Of a DNA stretch of 64,000 bases, positions 27,201 to 34,609 are shown piece by piece (the stretch's first letter is position 1; each line of letters begins with the position of its first letter). Under the pieces are notes generated by a model. The model was not told the DNA's origin and did no database searches. It worked only from the letters and a program-made list of their open reading frames with translations. Position numbers and translations under genes: made by a program. The stretch lies in contig JAKARS010000003.1 of assembly GCA_021828375.1 (NCBI GenBank), positions 43,056-107,055 of the forward strand, written 5' to 3'. The stretch is from Nitrospirota bacterium (lineage in GTDB: Bacteria > Nitrospirota > Leptospirillia > Leptospirillales > Leptospirillaceae).

Positions 27201-28368
27201 ACTCTTCATCGTCGAGGTAGAGGCATCTGACCGATTGTCCCTCGAGCTCCTCGGGGCGCTCGTATCCGAGCATCTCGAGCATGTGGGCGTTCACCGTGAC
27301 GATGGTCCGGTCCCGGACCAGGAGAATTCCGGAGAGTGCGTTGTCGAGAAGGGCCTTTTTGAGGGCCAGGGCCTCCTGGCGGCTTCGGAGGATCTGGAGT
27401 CGTTCGAGCCCCCGGGAGAGGTCCCGGGAAAGCTCCGAGAGAACTTCCTGAAGAGGAGGATCGAAGGCCTTTGGGGCGAGGTGGTAGAGGGTGAGGACGA
27501 GACGCTCTTCCGCGCGTCCGGAGATGGGGATGGCCGCCAGGCTCTTGAATCCGAAGCGGCCGATGGCCTCCTGAACCTTGCGGGCAAAGGGCGAAGGATC
27601 TTCCGCCAGGGTTTCGTCGAACGCGAGGTGGAAGACCGGCTCCCCGCTCTTCCACGCCAGGTAGGGGGCGCTGGTGATGCCGGTGATCTCCGGACTCGAG
27701 GGAATCTGGACCGAGTCGAGCCATCCGGTCTCGCCGTTTGCGGCAAGAATGTGAAAATACCCGTTCTCCCCGGGTCGCCCAATCCAGGCCAGGGCGATGC
27801 CTTCAAGGGAAACAGCCAGACGGCAGAGGGCGTCATAGAGGGAGGGCTCGTCAGGGGCGGAGAGAAGGGTCCTGTTTGCCTCAATCAGGAGCCGGTTATA
27901 CTCGGACAGGGTCTGTCGATCCCGATCGGCGGATTTTCGGCGGCTGATGTCTCGGGCGCAATGGAGAGCATAGGGGAGGCCGTTTTGGATGAAGGGACGG
28001 GAGCGGATCTCGACGGGGACAACCGTCCCATCACGTTTTTGATGCCAGCTTTCGACGGTTAAAATCGTGTCGGGAGGGAGCGCAAGGATCTCTCGCATAT
28101 GCCGGATCAGGTCGTCTCCGTCCCATTCCGGTTGCCACAGAGAGATCGGGCGGTGGAGGAGCTCCTCCACACGATAGCCCAGTGAGTCGGCAAGGGTGGG
28201 GAGGGAAAAGATCAGAAGACCTTTTTCGTCGGTGATGTAGGGGGCATCGGTTCCCATCTCGAGAAGAAGAGGGAGCCAGTCCTGAATGTCTCTCTCGTCT
28301 TTCGAAGAACCGGTCGAGTCGCTCTCCATGGAGGGGGCCTCCAGGGTGGGGTGCAGGAGAAATCTCAT
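24274..28368 (-). CDS. Multi-sensor diguanylate cyclase: PAS/GAF/LOV-GGDEF-globin
   Basis: A 1364-residue cytoplasmic signalling protein with no membrane helix. Approximate order: PAS (25-148), GAF (165-330), PAS (335-450), GAF (460-625), PAS (635-748), LOV-type PAS (755-868), GGDEF (880-1045), globin-like domain (1060-1180) and a C-terminal GAF-like region. The LOV segment has GRDCRFLQ with the photo-adduct Cys798, plus NYRKDG, FWNLL and HFVGVQ flavin-contact residues. GGDEF is intact (960-964) with an RxxD I-site (951-954), so it should make c-di-GMP and be product-inhibited. RIVGQIHCLSGV has a His1146 placed like the heme-proximal His of globin-coupled sensors. ATG 28368 lies six bases after a -10 box; an internal ATG at 28329 with GGAGG upstream is an alternative. 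Confidence 0.88.
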   Translation of the reverse strand: MRFLLHPTLEAPSMESDSTGSSKDERDIQDWLPLLLEMGTDAPYITDEKGLLIFSLPTLADSLGYRVEELLHRPISLWQPEWDGDDLIRHMREILALPPDTILTVESWHQKRDGTVVPVEIRSRPFIQNGLPYALHCARDISRRKSADRDRQTLSEYNRLLIEANRTLLSAPDEPSLYDALCRLAVSLEGIALAWIGRPGENGYFHILAANGETGWLDSVQIPSSPEITGITSAPYLAWKSGEPVFHLAFDETLAEDPSPFARKVQEAIGRFGFKSLAAIPISGRAEERLVLTLYHLAPKAFDPPLQEVLSELSRDLSRGLERLQILRSRQEALALKKALLDNALSGILLVRDRTIVTVNAHMLEMLGYERPEELEGQSVRCLYLDDEEFLRIGRRLYPAVFHEGRVLVTDVRGRKKTGEALWADFFATTARVGGEEILVATIYDTTDRHLHARALERLAAVNALHARANVILSTVEDERRLLMDLCDLAITQSGVVLSWVGQPDPHGEIEFLAASGATDFLREARISVQLDSPNGQGPTGRAFREGRAVFEASFSPPPGPAPWKEPARRYGIESLAVLPVFHKGRLWGLFALYYGERQEFEEPVRSVLEELAQSLSRGLDRLDLKSVERRTSALNAAILDASSLGIILTEGSVVRFSNSRMEEILHRFGPFEGREILEILGNPAEPPGLEERILVPSRHHERLTLEIPLDLPETGEPRWLEMSGVPFEQEGFDTLWTISDITLRKKAREGETLLARALVAVHEGVIITDSQRRIIYTNEAFTTITGYRHDEIVGRDCRFLQGEGSDRETVDEIRQALDSGQNYRGQILNYRKDGSTFWNLLTLSPVRNAEGAITHFVGVQNDITEFRDLLAQNSRLTFSVQHDPLTGLLNRAALDDHLLRLVARKNRQGGGFIVGILDLDDFKPVNDTFGHAAGDTLLQELARRLSDTIRSHDFIARLGGDEFALVIEDIVNPSTPEFHAFLDRLRQTVETPFEILPGRVTHMGLSLGMAFYPSDALDPETLLREADRALCHIKEKKLAREKWWHLAGDPDTGPSSREIDAYDDLAKALLEKYAESIDPAVERFVEAFYGKLDSLPESRNILEPLGEDGRRTLALRQCEHLRFLLSPRTERETILSRARIVGQIHCLSGVSNSLLVAGMNLYRKLLASQIHRGLVPDRDRTKILAIADQRIEDHIRMELESEIETVGRYMEATLAELPIEPSQDACPEIDLLQTLPGVLGVFYLSLPPHSQRGVILASSGHQGKTLVSPFEEAYSRETLLKISTLRTRSLLDPELPESFRRLAQTNVRSLLEIPVGRIHGNETSPSGSYDQWLVVAGEHIHQFNSSWARQFAQSLRQRIEKRL

Positions 28369-28374
28369 CACCGG

Positions 28375-28401
28375 ATTTTATCAGGATCCCGCACTCTTCA
28401 A
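28375..28401 (-). promoter_or_regulatory. Extended -10 promoter of the multi-sensor cyclase
   Basis: On the minus strand TTGAAG (28401-28396), a 15-base spacer ending in TGA, then TAAAAT (28380-28375). The TGn before the -10 box makes an extended -10 element that tolerates the short spacer. ATG 28368 follows after exactly six bases, so the mRNA would be leaderless. Confidence 0.5.
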
Positions 28402-28527
28402 GGGAAGAAAGGCAATTTTCCCGAAGTCATCAGGGCGAAGATCGATGAAGGCTGATGAAATGGATGATGTATGTTGCGAAGTATACCACACGCTAAAGAG
28501 GGGGATCCGGATCACCCGTTCCGCCCC

Positions 28528-28557
28528 TTGAAATCGCTTCGATCCTCCTCGTAGAAT
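28528..28557 (+). promoter_or_regulatory. Promoter of the cupin/GGDEF-EAL pair
   Basis: TTGAAA (28528-28533), 18-base spacer, TAGAAT (28552-28557). Start of transcription would fall near 28564, giving a leader of about 34 bases before the ATG at 28598. It argues against the upstream ATG at 28556, which overlaps the -10 box. Confidence 0.6.
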
Positions 28558-28597
28558 GAAAAAGGTTAATGTTAAAAAATTTTTCAGGGGATTGTTG

Positions 28598-29251
28598 ATG
28601 CTCTTTCATGCCGATCGTTCCCAGCGCATTGTTGTCCTTCCGGAGAACCGGTCCTGGATCGAGCGGAAAGAGGGCGGGTCCCTTTGCCCGCTCGAGAGCC
28701 TCCCCGGGGTGGTGGAGTCGTCCTTTGTGAGGCTTCCCCCGGGGAGCTCCTTGGATCCGGACTCTCGGGACCTCGAGATTTTCGTTCTTGACGGTCGACT
28801 TGAGGTCGGGGGCCGGGTGTGGCCGACCGGAAGCTACCTGCGCATTGCCGGGGAGTCGGGACTTTCGGTTCTTGCCGGCGAACCGTCGCTCCTCTTTCTG
28901 AAGGCGGGGACCTTCCCCGAAGAGGACCGGAAAAGTGCCGGCCTTGAGACGGCGGGAGTGCGCTTTTCCCCCGGACTGGTTCCCGGCCTCTCCGTTCTTC
29001 CCCTCTTCTCGGGAGGAACCGCCAATACTGCCCTGGTCCGGTGGGAGCCGGGAACGGTCTTTCAGCCCCATCGGCACTTCGGCGGGGAGGAGATTCTGGT
29101 GATCTCGGGAACCTTCGAGGATGAGCACGGTTCCTATCCCGCGGGGAGCTGGTACCGGGCACCCCACATGAGCCGCCACCATCCCTTCTCACGGGAGGGG
29201 TGCCTGATCTTCGTCAAGACGGGTCATCTGCAGGACGCCAGCGCCGCGTGA
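28598..29251 (+). CDS. ChrR-like bicupin protein
   Basis: A 217-residue protein with two cupin folds. The C-terminal half matches the cupin domain of ChrR-type anti-sigma factors: EPGTVFQPHRHFGGEEILV, FEDEHGSYPAGSW and RHHPFSREGC, with His and Glu residues suited to metal binding. The N-terminal half (about 25-105) has the same strand pattern but lacks the His set. No zinc anti-sigma domain and no sigma factor gene are adjacent, so it is not a simple ChrR. ATG 28598 has CAGGGG seven bases upstream and fits the promoter at 28528. It sits 28 bases before a GGDEF-EAL gene, probably in one transcript. Function is unassigned. Confidence 0.8.
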   Translation: MLFHADRSQRIVVLPENRSWIERKEGGSLCPLESLPGVVESSFVRLPPGSSLDPDSRDLEIFVLDGRLEVGGRVWPTGSYLRIAGESGLSVLAGEPSLLFLKAGTFPEEDRKSAGLETAGVRFSPGLVPGLSVLPLFSGGTANTALVRWEPGTVFQPHRHFGGEEILVISGTFEDEHGSYPAGSWYRAPHMSRHHPFSREGCLIFVKTGHLQDASAA

Positions 29252-29279
29252 CGGAGACGAAACGGAAGGGGAGGTTTTG

Positions 29280-32200
29280 GTGAACCCCGAGATGACCGAT
29301 CGCGAAGAGATAACTCGGGCCGTTCTGCATTCCAACCGTCTTCTGGTCCGCTCGGTGGGCGCCCCTCTCGATGCCACCTTCGAGTCCCTCTGCTCGATTC
29401 TTGTGGAGGAGCTTGGGGCCCGCCTGGTGGTCATCAGCCGTCTCGACCTCGAAGACCTCTCCCTGCGTCCGGTGGCGGCCGAAGGGGCGGCCCGGGAGTA
29501 TTTTTCGGGCATCGTCCTCTCCGCCTCCAGCGACTCCCCCATGGGGCAGGGGCCGGCAGGACAGGTCATGCGGTCGGGTTCTCCCATGGTCGCCAAGCTT
29601 CCCGAGTCGCTCCCTCCCATGATGGGGCTCCACGATCGGGTGCGTCGCTTTGACCTGGGGGGAAGCGCCCTGGCGCCCATCTATACCTCGGAGGGCCTTT
29701 GGGGCCTTATCTCCGTCTATCGAAGCTCCCATGCCTCCTTCAGCCCCGACATTCTTCCCCTCCTCCAGAGCTTTGCCCGGGACATTGGCGACTTCCTTGA
29801 CCGACGCCGGGAGTTCCAGGAGCTCTCCCTCCGCCGCTCCTTCCAGGAGGCAATCGAGTCCTTTCAGGCTCGACTTCTTCGGGGCCTTTCGGTGGGGGAG
29901 ATCCGGTCGGCCCTTCTCGAATGCGTCGTTGACCGGATGGGTTTTCCGGTGGCCTTTCTTGTGGAGGAAATTCAGGAAGGTGTTCCGTCCCGGACCCCGC
30001 ATCTCGATGGCTACCGCCTCTCTCACGGGGCCCTCCCCGGGATCCGGGAGGACTTTTCGGACGAGCTGGTGAGCAAGGTTTTCTCTCAGGCCCTGCTTGA
30101 GTCTCCTCTTCCCGGAATTCCTGCGGGGGCGACCTTCCTTTTTGCCCCTTCGGACTCCCCCTTGTGGTCGCCCATGCTCCGGAAGGTTCTGGCGGATCTC
30201 TCCCTGGGGGGCGGCCTCCTTTTTTCCCTTGAAACACTGGAAGATCCCTCCAAAACGGTCTCTCTTCTGACTGGAGCCCGATCCTCCCATCCCCCCTCCC
30301 AGGAGACCGTGGAGCTGCTCTCCCAGCTTGTCAATGGAGCCCGAATGGCAATGGCCCAGAGCCGCGACCGGAGCCGGCTGGATCGCTATGCCAGATTCTA
30401 TCGGGCCATCGGCGCAATCGGGAAGCTTCTGGCACGCCATCCGGCCCCCCAGGAGCTGTACGATGGAGTCTGTGAGGCCATCACAGAGGCGACGGGGATC
30501 GACCTGGCCTTTGTCTCGCTCGTGGAGCCGGGGGACAAGGTCCGGGCGGTCTCGGCCCGGGGAAGAGCCAGAGATTTCATAGACGGGGCCGTTTTTTCCG
30601 TCGACCCCCAGGATCCGGGGCGCTGCCTGATCCACAGCCGGACATTGGGAACGAGTGATGTGGTCGAGTTTCCCCTTCTGGAGGAGTGGTTGTGTTCCGA
30701 TGCGGTGCGCGAGGTGGCCCGTCCCTGGCATCTCCGGAACACCCTGACGGTTTCATTTGCCAAGGATGGCCACCGCATTGGGATCCTTGGACTGATCTCC
30801 CGGGAGCAGGGGTTCTTTGACAGGACCCTTGTGGGGCTCCTCTCCGGCATTGCCCAGGACATCTCCTTTTCCCTGGAATTTCTCGATCGCCAGGAGAGGC
30901 TCAAGGTCTTGGCCTCCATCGATCCCCTGACCGACCTGCCCAACCGCACGGCCTTTGTGGGGGAGCTCGGTCGCCTGACATCGAGCCAACCGGATCTCGC
31001 CCTTTCTGTGGGGATTCTCGACATCGACGGCTTCAAAAACTGGAACGATGCCTTTGGCCATATCGAAGGGGACCGACTTCTCCAGTCAATGGCCCGGGAG
31101 CTTCCGGGGATCCTTCCGGAAGGGGCCTTCCTGGCCCGGATGGGGGGCGACGAATTCGGGATCTGCCTTTCCTCTCCCGGATCCATCGATCGCCGGGGCG
31201 TGGAGGAGATCTCCCGGAAGATCCTCGGCCTCGGTCTTCGCCTCGACGGGGGACACAATCTGGTCACCGTCAGTCTGGGGTGGGCGATCTTTCCCGATGA
31301 TGCGCAGACTCCTGCGGAGCTTTTGGCCCGGGCCGACGAGTCGCTCTTTGCCGCCAAGTCCTCGGGAAGGAACCGTTCGACTCTCTTTGGCCCGGAGATT
31401 GCCCAGGCCATGGTCTCCCGGGTGGAGACCCGTCGCTCCTTTCCCCTGGCCCTTGAACGCGGGGAGATCCTCTTTTGGCTCCAGCCACAGGTGGATGTGC
31501 GGGGTGGCCGGATCGAAGGGGTCGAGATGCTGGTAAGGTGGAAACGGGAAGAGGGGATGGTGTCCCCGGGGATCTTCATTCCCGAGGTTGAGCGGGAGCC
31601 GGCCCTGATCAGAAAGCTCGGATGCCATGCCCTGAGCGAAGCCTGCCGGTTGAGGCGCGAGCTCTCTGCCCCGCTTCCCCCTCTCCGGATCTCCCTGAAC
31701 ATTGGGGCCGGCCATTTCCTTCATCCGGCCTTTCTCGACGATGTCGATGCCGCCCTCCGCGGGGAGACGGGGACGGGACTCGTCGTGGAAGTGACCGAGG
31801 GAGCCTCTCTCGAAAGCCCCGAGCGGACCGGTCGGATTCGCGAGGAGCTTCGGCGCCGGGGGCTTGAGCTCTCTCTCGACGACTTCGGGACCGGCTTCTC
31901 CTCCCTTCATCATGTGGCCGACCTGTTGCCGGATGAAATCAAGCTCGACGGGAGCTTCATGCGAAGCTTCCGGATGCGGACCAACGCCTTTGCCGTGGTC
32001 GGTTCGACCCTTCTTCTGACGGATCTCTCCGGGAGCCGCCTTGTGGGCGAGGGGATCGAGCATCGTTCCGATGTCGAGCTCTGGCTTCGGATGGGAGGAT
32101 CCCTGGTTCAGGGGTACTTCTTTGCCAAGCCCATGTCCCTCGAGGACTTCAAGAGCTTTTATGCGCGCCCGCTTCCCGAGATTGCCCTCCCTCCGGTCTA

Positions 32201-32492
32201 TCCGGTGGAGGAGCTTCCCTTTCTCGAATACGCCTTTCGAACGGCGGGAGAGGCGTCCGGGGATTCCGGAGGGCTTCCGGGCTTGTCCTGTCCCCTCGAC
32301 AGCTGGTTCGAGGTTCGAGGCGTTCATTATTACCACCTTCCCTCCTGGCACGCGGCCCGGGAAGCTCATCAGGCCTTCCATCGGGGAGGGGGATTGAAGG
32401 GAGCGGCGGAAGTGGCCCCTCTTGAAGCTCCCCTCCAGGCTCTCAGGGAAGAGATGGATGCCTATTTGCAGGCCCTTCCCCTTCGTCCCTAG
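29280..32492 (+). CDS. GAF-GGDEF-EAL cyclic-di-GMP turnover protein
   Basis: A 1070-residue soluble protein. An N-terminal GAF (about 20-175), a second divergent sensor region (180-360), a GAF (365-535), GGDEF (540-705) and EAL (715-960) are followed by ~110 extra residues. GGDEF is canonical at 622-626 but the RxxD inhibitory site is missing (PEGA in that position). The EAL signature reads EML (749-751), yet the catalytic set looks complete: Asn in SLNIG, Glu in VVEVTE, DDFGTG (867-872), Lys888, Glu in VGEGIE and Gln944. It could therefore make or degrade c-di-GMP. GTG 29280 is preceded by GGGGAGG at 29268-29274. Confidence 0.9.
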   Translation: MNPEMTDREEITRAVLHSNRLLVRSVGAPLDATFESLCSILVEELGARLVVISRLDLEDLSLRPVAAEGAAREYFSGIVLSASSDSPMGQGPAGQVMRSGSPMVAKLPESLPPMMGLHDRVRRFDLGGSALAPIYTSEGLWGLISVYRSSHASFSPDILPLLQSFARDIGDFLDRRREFQELSLRRSFQEAIESFQARLLRGLSVGEIRSALLECVVDRMGFPVAFLVEEIQEGVPSRTPHLDGYRLSHGALPGIREDFSDELVSKVFSQALLESPLPGIPAGATFLFAPSDSPLWSPMLRKVLADLSLGGGLLFSLETLEDPSKTVSLLTGARSSHPPSQETVELLSQLVNGARMAMAQSRDRSRLDRYARFYRAIGAIGKLLARHPAPQELYDGVCEAITEATGIDLAFVSLVEPGDKVRAVSARGRARDFIDGAVFSVDPQDPGRCLIHSRTLGTSDVVEFPLLEEWLCSDAVREVARPWHLRNTLTVSFAKDGHRIGILGLISREQGFFDRTLVGLLSGIAQDISFSLEFLDRQERLKVLASIDPLTDLPNRTAFVGELGRLTSSQPDLALSVGILDIDGFKNWNDAFGHIEGDRLLQSMARELPGILPEGAFLARMGGDEFGICLSSPGSIDRRGVEEISRKILGLGLRLDGGHNLVTVSLGWAIFPDDAQTPAELLARADESLFAAKSSGRNRSTLFGPEIAQAMVSRVETRRSFPLALERGEILFWLQPQVDVRGGRIEGVEMLVRWKREEGMVSPGIFIPEVEREPALIRKLGCHALSEACRLRRELSAPLPPLRISLNIGAGHFLHPAFLDDVDAALRGETGTGLVVEVTEGASLESPERTGRIREELRRRGLELSLDDFGTGFSSLHHVADLLPDEIKLDGSFMRSFRMRTNAFAVVGSTLLLTDLSGSRLVGEGIEHRSDVELWLRMGGSLVQGYFFAKPMSLEDFKSFYARPLPEIALPPVYPVEELPFLEYAFRTAGEASGDSGGLPGLSCPLDSWFEVRGVHYYHLPSWHAAREAHQAFHRGGGLKGAAEVAPLEAPLQALREEMDAYLQALPLRP

Positions 32493-32504
32493 ATCCTCCT
32501 CCCT

Positions 32505-32521
32505 CTCCCCGGTCCGGGGAG
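32505..32521. terminator. Palindrome between convergent genes
   Basis: CTCCCCGG (32505-32512), one central base, CCGGGGAG (32514-32521). A perfect GC-rich dyad in the 36 bases between two convergent genes, readable in both directions, but without T-runs on either side. Probably a bidirectional, T-less terminator or transcription roadblock. Confidence 0.4.
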
Positions 32522-32528
32522 CATCCGC

Positions 32529-33269
32529 CTAGGCATATCCGAAAAACAGATCCACCGTCAGCCTCTCCCGGGGAAATCCGAAGGAGGCCGTCAGGATCTC
32601 CGAGAGGGAGTCCACCATGGCCGGGGGTCCCGCCAGATAGAGTCTCGCCTCCATCCCCGTCTGTTCCAGGATCTCTTCCATCGCCCGCCGAACCAGCTCC
32701 TCCCGAGGCCGTCCGCCGGACTTCGGGCTCCGGGTCTCAACCGGAACCCATGTGGCGATCCCCCCTTCGTCCCACTGTCGACACTCCTCCTGATAGGGGG
32801 TCTCTTCGGCGGTCCGGTTGAGCGTCAGAAGAACGGGGGGACGCGACGCTTTTTCGGCAAGGGTGCGTCCGCATTCCCGAAGCATGCTCCGAAAGGGGGT
32901 GATCCCGATCCCTCCGGCCAGGAAGATGAGGGGAAAGGCCCACTCTTCGCCCGAGGGAAGAAGAAACTCTCCAAAGGGAGGCGACAGGAAGAATTCATCG
33001 CCCGGGCGGGCCCGGACAAGGGCCTCCTTGAAGCGTGAACCCGAGGCCGTCCGGGTGGCGAAGGTGACCAGGGGAAGCTCCGACGGGGCGCTGGCGAGGG
33101 AGAGCGTTCGTCCCTCCCCGGGAGCGCCTCCCTCGGAGAGAGAGAGGACGGCGGCCTGTCCGGGGGCGAAGCCATAGGGGAGCCCGGGGAGTTCGAAGGT
33201 GGCGGCGAGGGTTTTTTGTGCCACGGTGTCGAGGTGAATCAGTCGAACGGGCAGATCGCTGTTTTCCAT
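32529..33269 (-). CDS. Ferredoxin-NADP+ reductase-like oxidoreductase
   Basis: A 246-residue FNR-superfamily flavoprotein without a fused ferredoxin or heme domain. The FAD-binding half has RTLSLASAP (R-x-x-S type), and the nucleotide half has FLAGGIGITPFRSM, RTAEETPYQEE and YLAGPPAMVDSL, ending in a short FFGYA tail. It would shuttle electrons between NAD(P)H and an unknown partner. It is the last gene of a leftward run that also encodes a FAD monooxygenase, which could be that partner, though they are separated by two transporter genes. No clear terminator except the shared palindrome downstream. Confidence 0.85.
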   Translation of the reverse strand: MENSDLPVRLIHLDTVAQKTLAATFELPGLPYGFAPGQAAVLSLSEGGAPGEGRTLSLASAPSELPLVTFATRTASGSRFKEALVRARPGDEFFLSPPFGEFLLPSGEEWAFPLIFLAGGIGITPFRSMLRECGRTLAEKASRPPVLLTLNRTAEETPYQEECRQWDEGGIATWVPVETRSPKSGGRPREELVRRAMEEILEQTGMEARLYLAGPPAMVDSLSEILTASFGFPRERLTVDLFFGYA

Positions 33270-33319
33270 GGGGCCTCCCGGGAAAGAAGAGTCAGTGGTG
33301 GTGCGATCGATTTGTGGTG

Positions 33320-34609
33320 TCAGTCAAGAAATAAGGCATACCCCAGAGAGAGAAGGAAGGCACCGGCGAGCCAGAAGAGGGCCGGCAGGACCGACCGGCT
33401 GCGCGACAGGACCAGGGCATAGAGACCGTTGATGAGGTTGTTGCTTCCTCCCGCCAGGATGATGCTCCCCTTGATCGTGCCCGCGGTGGCGGCGAAGTGG
33501 CTCGAGAGGAGGGAGAGGACAAAGGGAGTGATATCGGTGAACCCCACGGAGACGGCGAGGGCATGAAGTCCTCCCGACCCGAACCGGGCATTGATGATCC
33601 GTGTCAGGGTGGAAAAGAGAAGAAAGGCCATGGCGAAGAGAAAGGCCGTCCGCAGCTCGAGCGGATGGGCGACGGGCTCCTCGGGGGGGGAGCCCGGGGC
33701 TTCGCTTGCGTTTTTTTGGGGGGAAAAGAGGCGCGCTGTGGCAAAGGCCGCGGCAAGGGAAAGAAGAAAGAGCACCCCGTAGGGAAGGAGGAGGGGCAGG
33801 GAGATCTCCCGGGGTCCGAGAAGCAGGACAAGGAGGGCCATGCGGACATACATCATGCTCGAGGCCAGGATGATGGCCGGGGCGATCTCCGGGGAGGAGT
33901 GGATCTTGGCGATGCGGGCAAGAACCACGGTGGCCACCGTGCTGGAGTAGAGGCCTCCCAGCGTTCCCGTCAGCAGAATCCCACGCTTGGGAAAGAGATA
34001 GGTTCGGGCAAGGTAGGAGAGGTAGGAGACGCCCGAGACCATGACCACGGCCAACCAGACCCGGGTATAGGTGACGGGGAGAATCTCGCCGATGGGGGTG
34101 TCGGGAAGGAAGGGAAGAATGACCCCGGCCATGATAAGGAAGATCGCAAGAGTGACCGCCTCCGAGATGGGGACGGAGTCGGAGAGCCGCCGTATCAGGG
34201 GGCTCTTGCCGAGGATGAGAAGGATGGCGACCACGAAGACCATCAAAAACCACAGGGGCTCCCTCTGGGCGACGGGGCCGATGGCATAGGCCAGAAGCGC
34301 CATGATATGGGGGATGAGGGAGGGGTTCTCGTTCTGGCGCTTCAAGTAGCTGATCCCCAGGAGCGCTCCGAGAACGAAAAATCCGGCAATCAGGGTCTTC
34401 TCCGAGGGATCGAGAAGGGCCAGGACATATCCCATGATACCGGAGAGGGTCAGCGTCCGGGTGGTGCCAAATCCCAGGTCCTTTTCCCCGCTCTCCCGCC
34501 GAAAGGCGTGAAGCTCCAGTCCGAGGATGAAGCAGAAGAGGAGGGTGAGGGTGAAGCTGGTCAAAAGCGGAGGAATGGAGGGGGGAAGCGTCACAGGAGG
34601 TTGGCCCAT
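33320..34609 (-). CDS. MgtC/SapB-type DUF4010 membrane protein
   Basis: A 429-residue protein with about 12 predicted membrane helices. The N-terminal segment FILGLELHAFRRE resembles the MgtC/SapB domain, and SGVSYLSYLARTYLFPKRGILLTGTLGGLYSSTVATV matches the DUF4010 core (split here as SYLSYLARTYL and GTLGGLYSSTVATVVLAR). A cytoplasmic Pro/Glu-rich loop (about 295-315) divides the halves. Its function is unknown. The start overlaps the 3' end of the ClC gene by 19 bases, so the two are coupled; a role in ion homeostasis is inference from this pairing. Confidence 0.8.
   Translation of the reverse strand: MGQPPVTLPPSIPPLLTSFTLTLLFCFILGLELHAFRRESGEKDLGFGTTRTLTLSGIMGYVLALLDPSEKTLIAGFFVLGALLGISYLKRQNENPSLIPHIMALLAYAIGPVAQREPLWFLMVFVVAILLILGKSPLIRRLSDSVPISEAVTLAIFLIMAGVILPFLPDTPIGEILPVTYTRVWLAVVMVSGVSYLSYLARTYLFPKRGILLTGTLGGLYSSTVATVVLARIAKIHSSPEIAPAIILASSMMYVRMALLVLLLGPREISLPLLLPYGVLFLLSLAAAFATARLFSPQKNASEAPGSPPEEPVAHPLELRTAFLFAMAFLLFSTLTRIINARFGSGGLHALAVSVGFTDITPFVLSLLSSHFAATAGTIKGSIILAGGSNNLINGLYALVLSRSRSVLPALFWLAGAFLLSLGYALFLD

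Noticed and set aside
29214-30731. 505-codon minus-strand ORF opposite the GGDEF-EAL gene
   Set aside because: Shadow of a gene with well-defined GAF, GGDEF and EAL domains; no domain on the minus strand.
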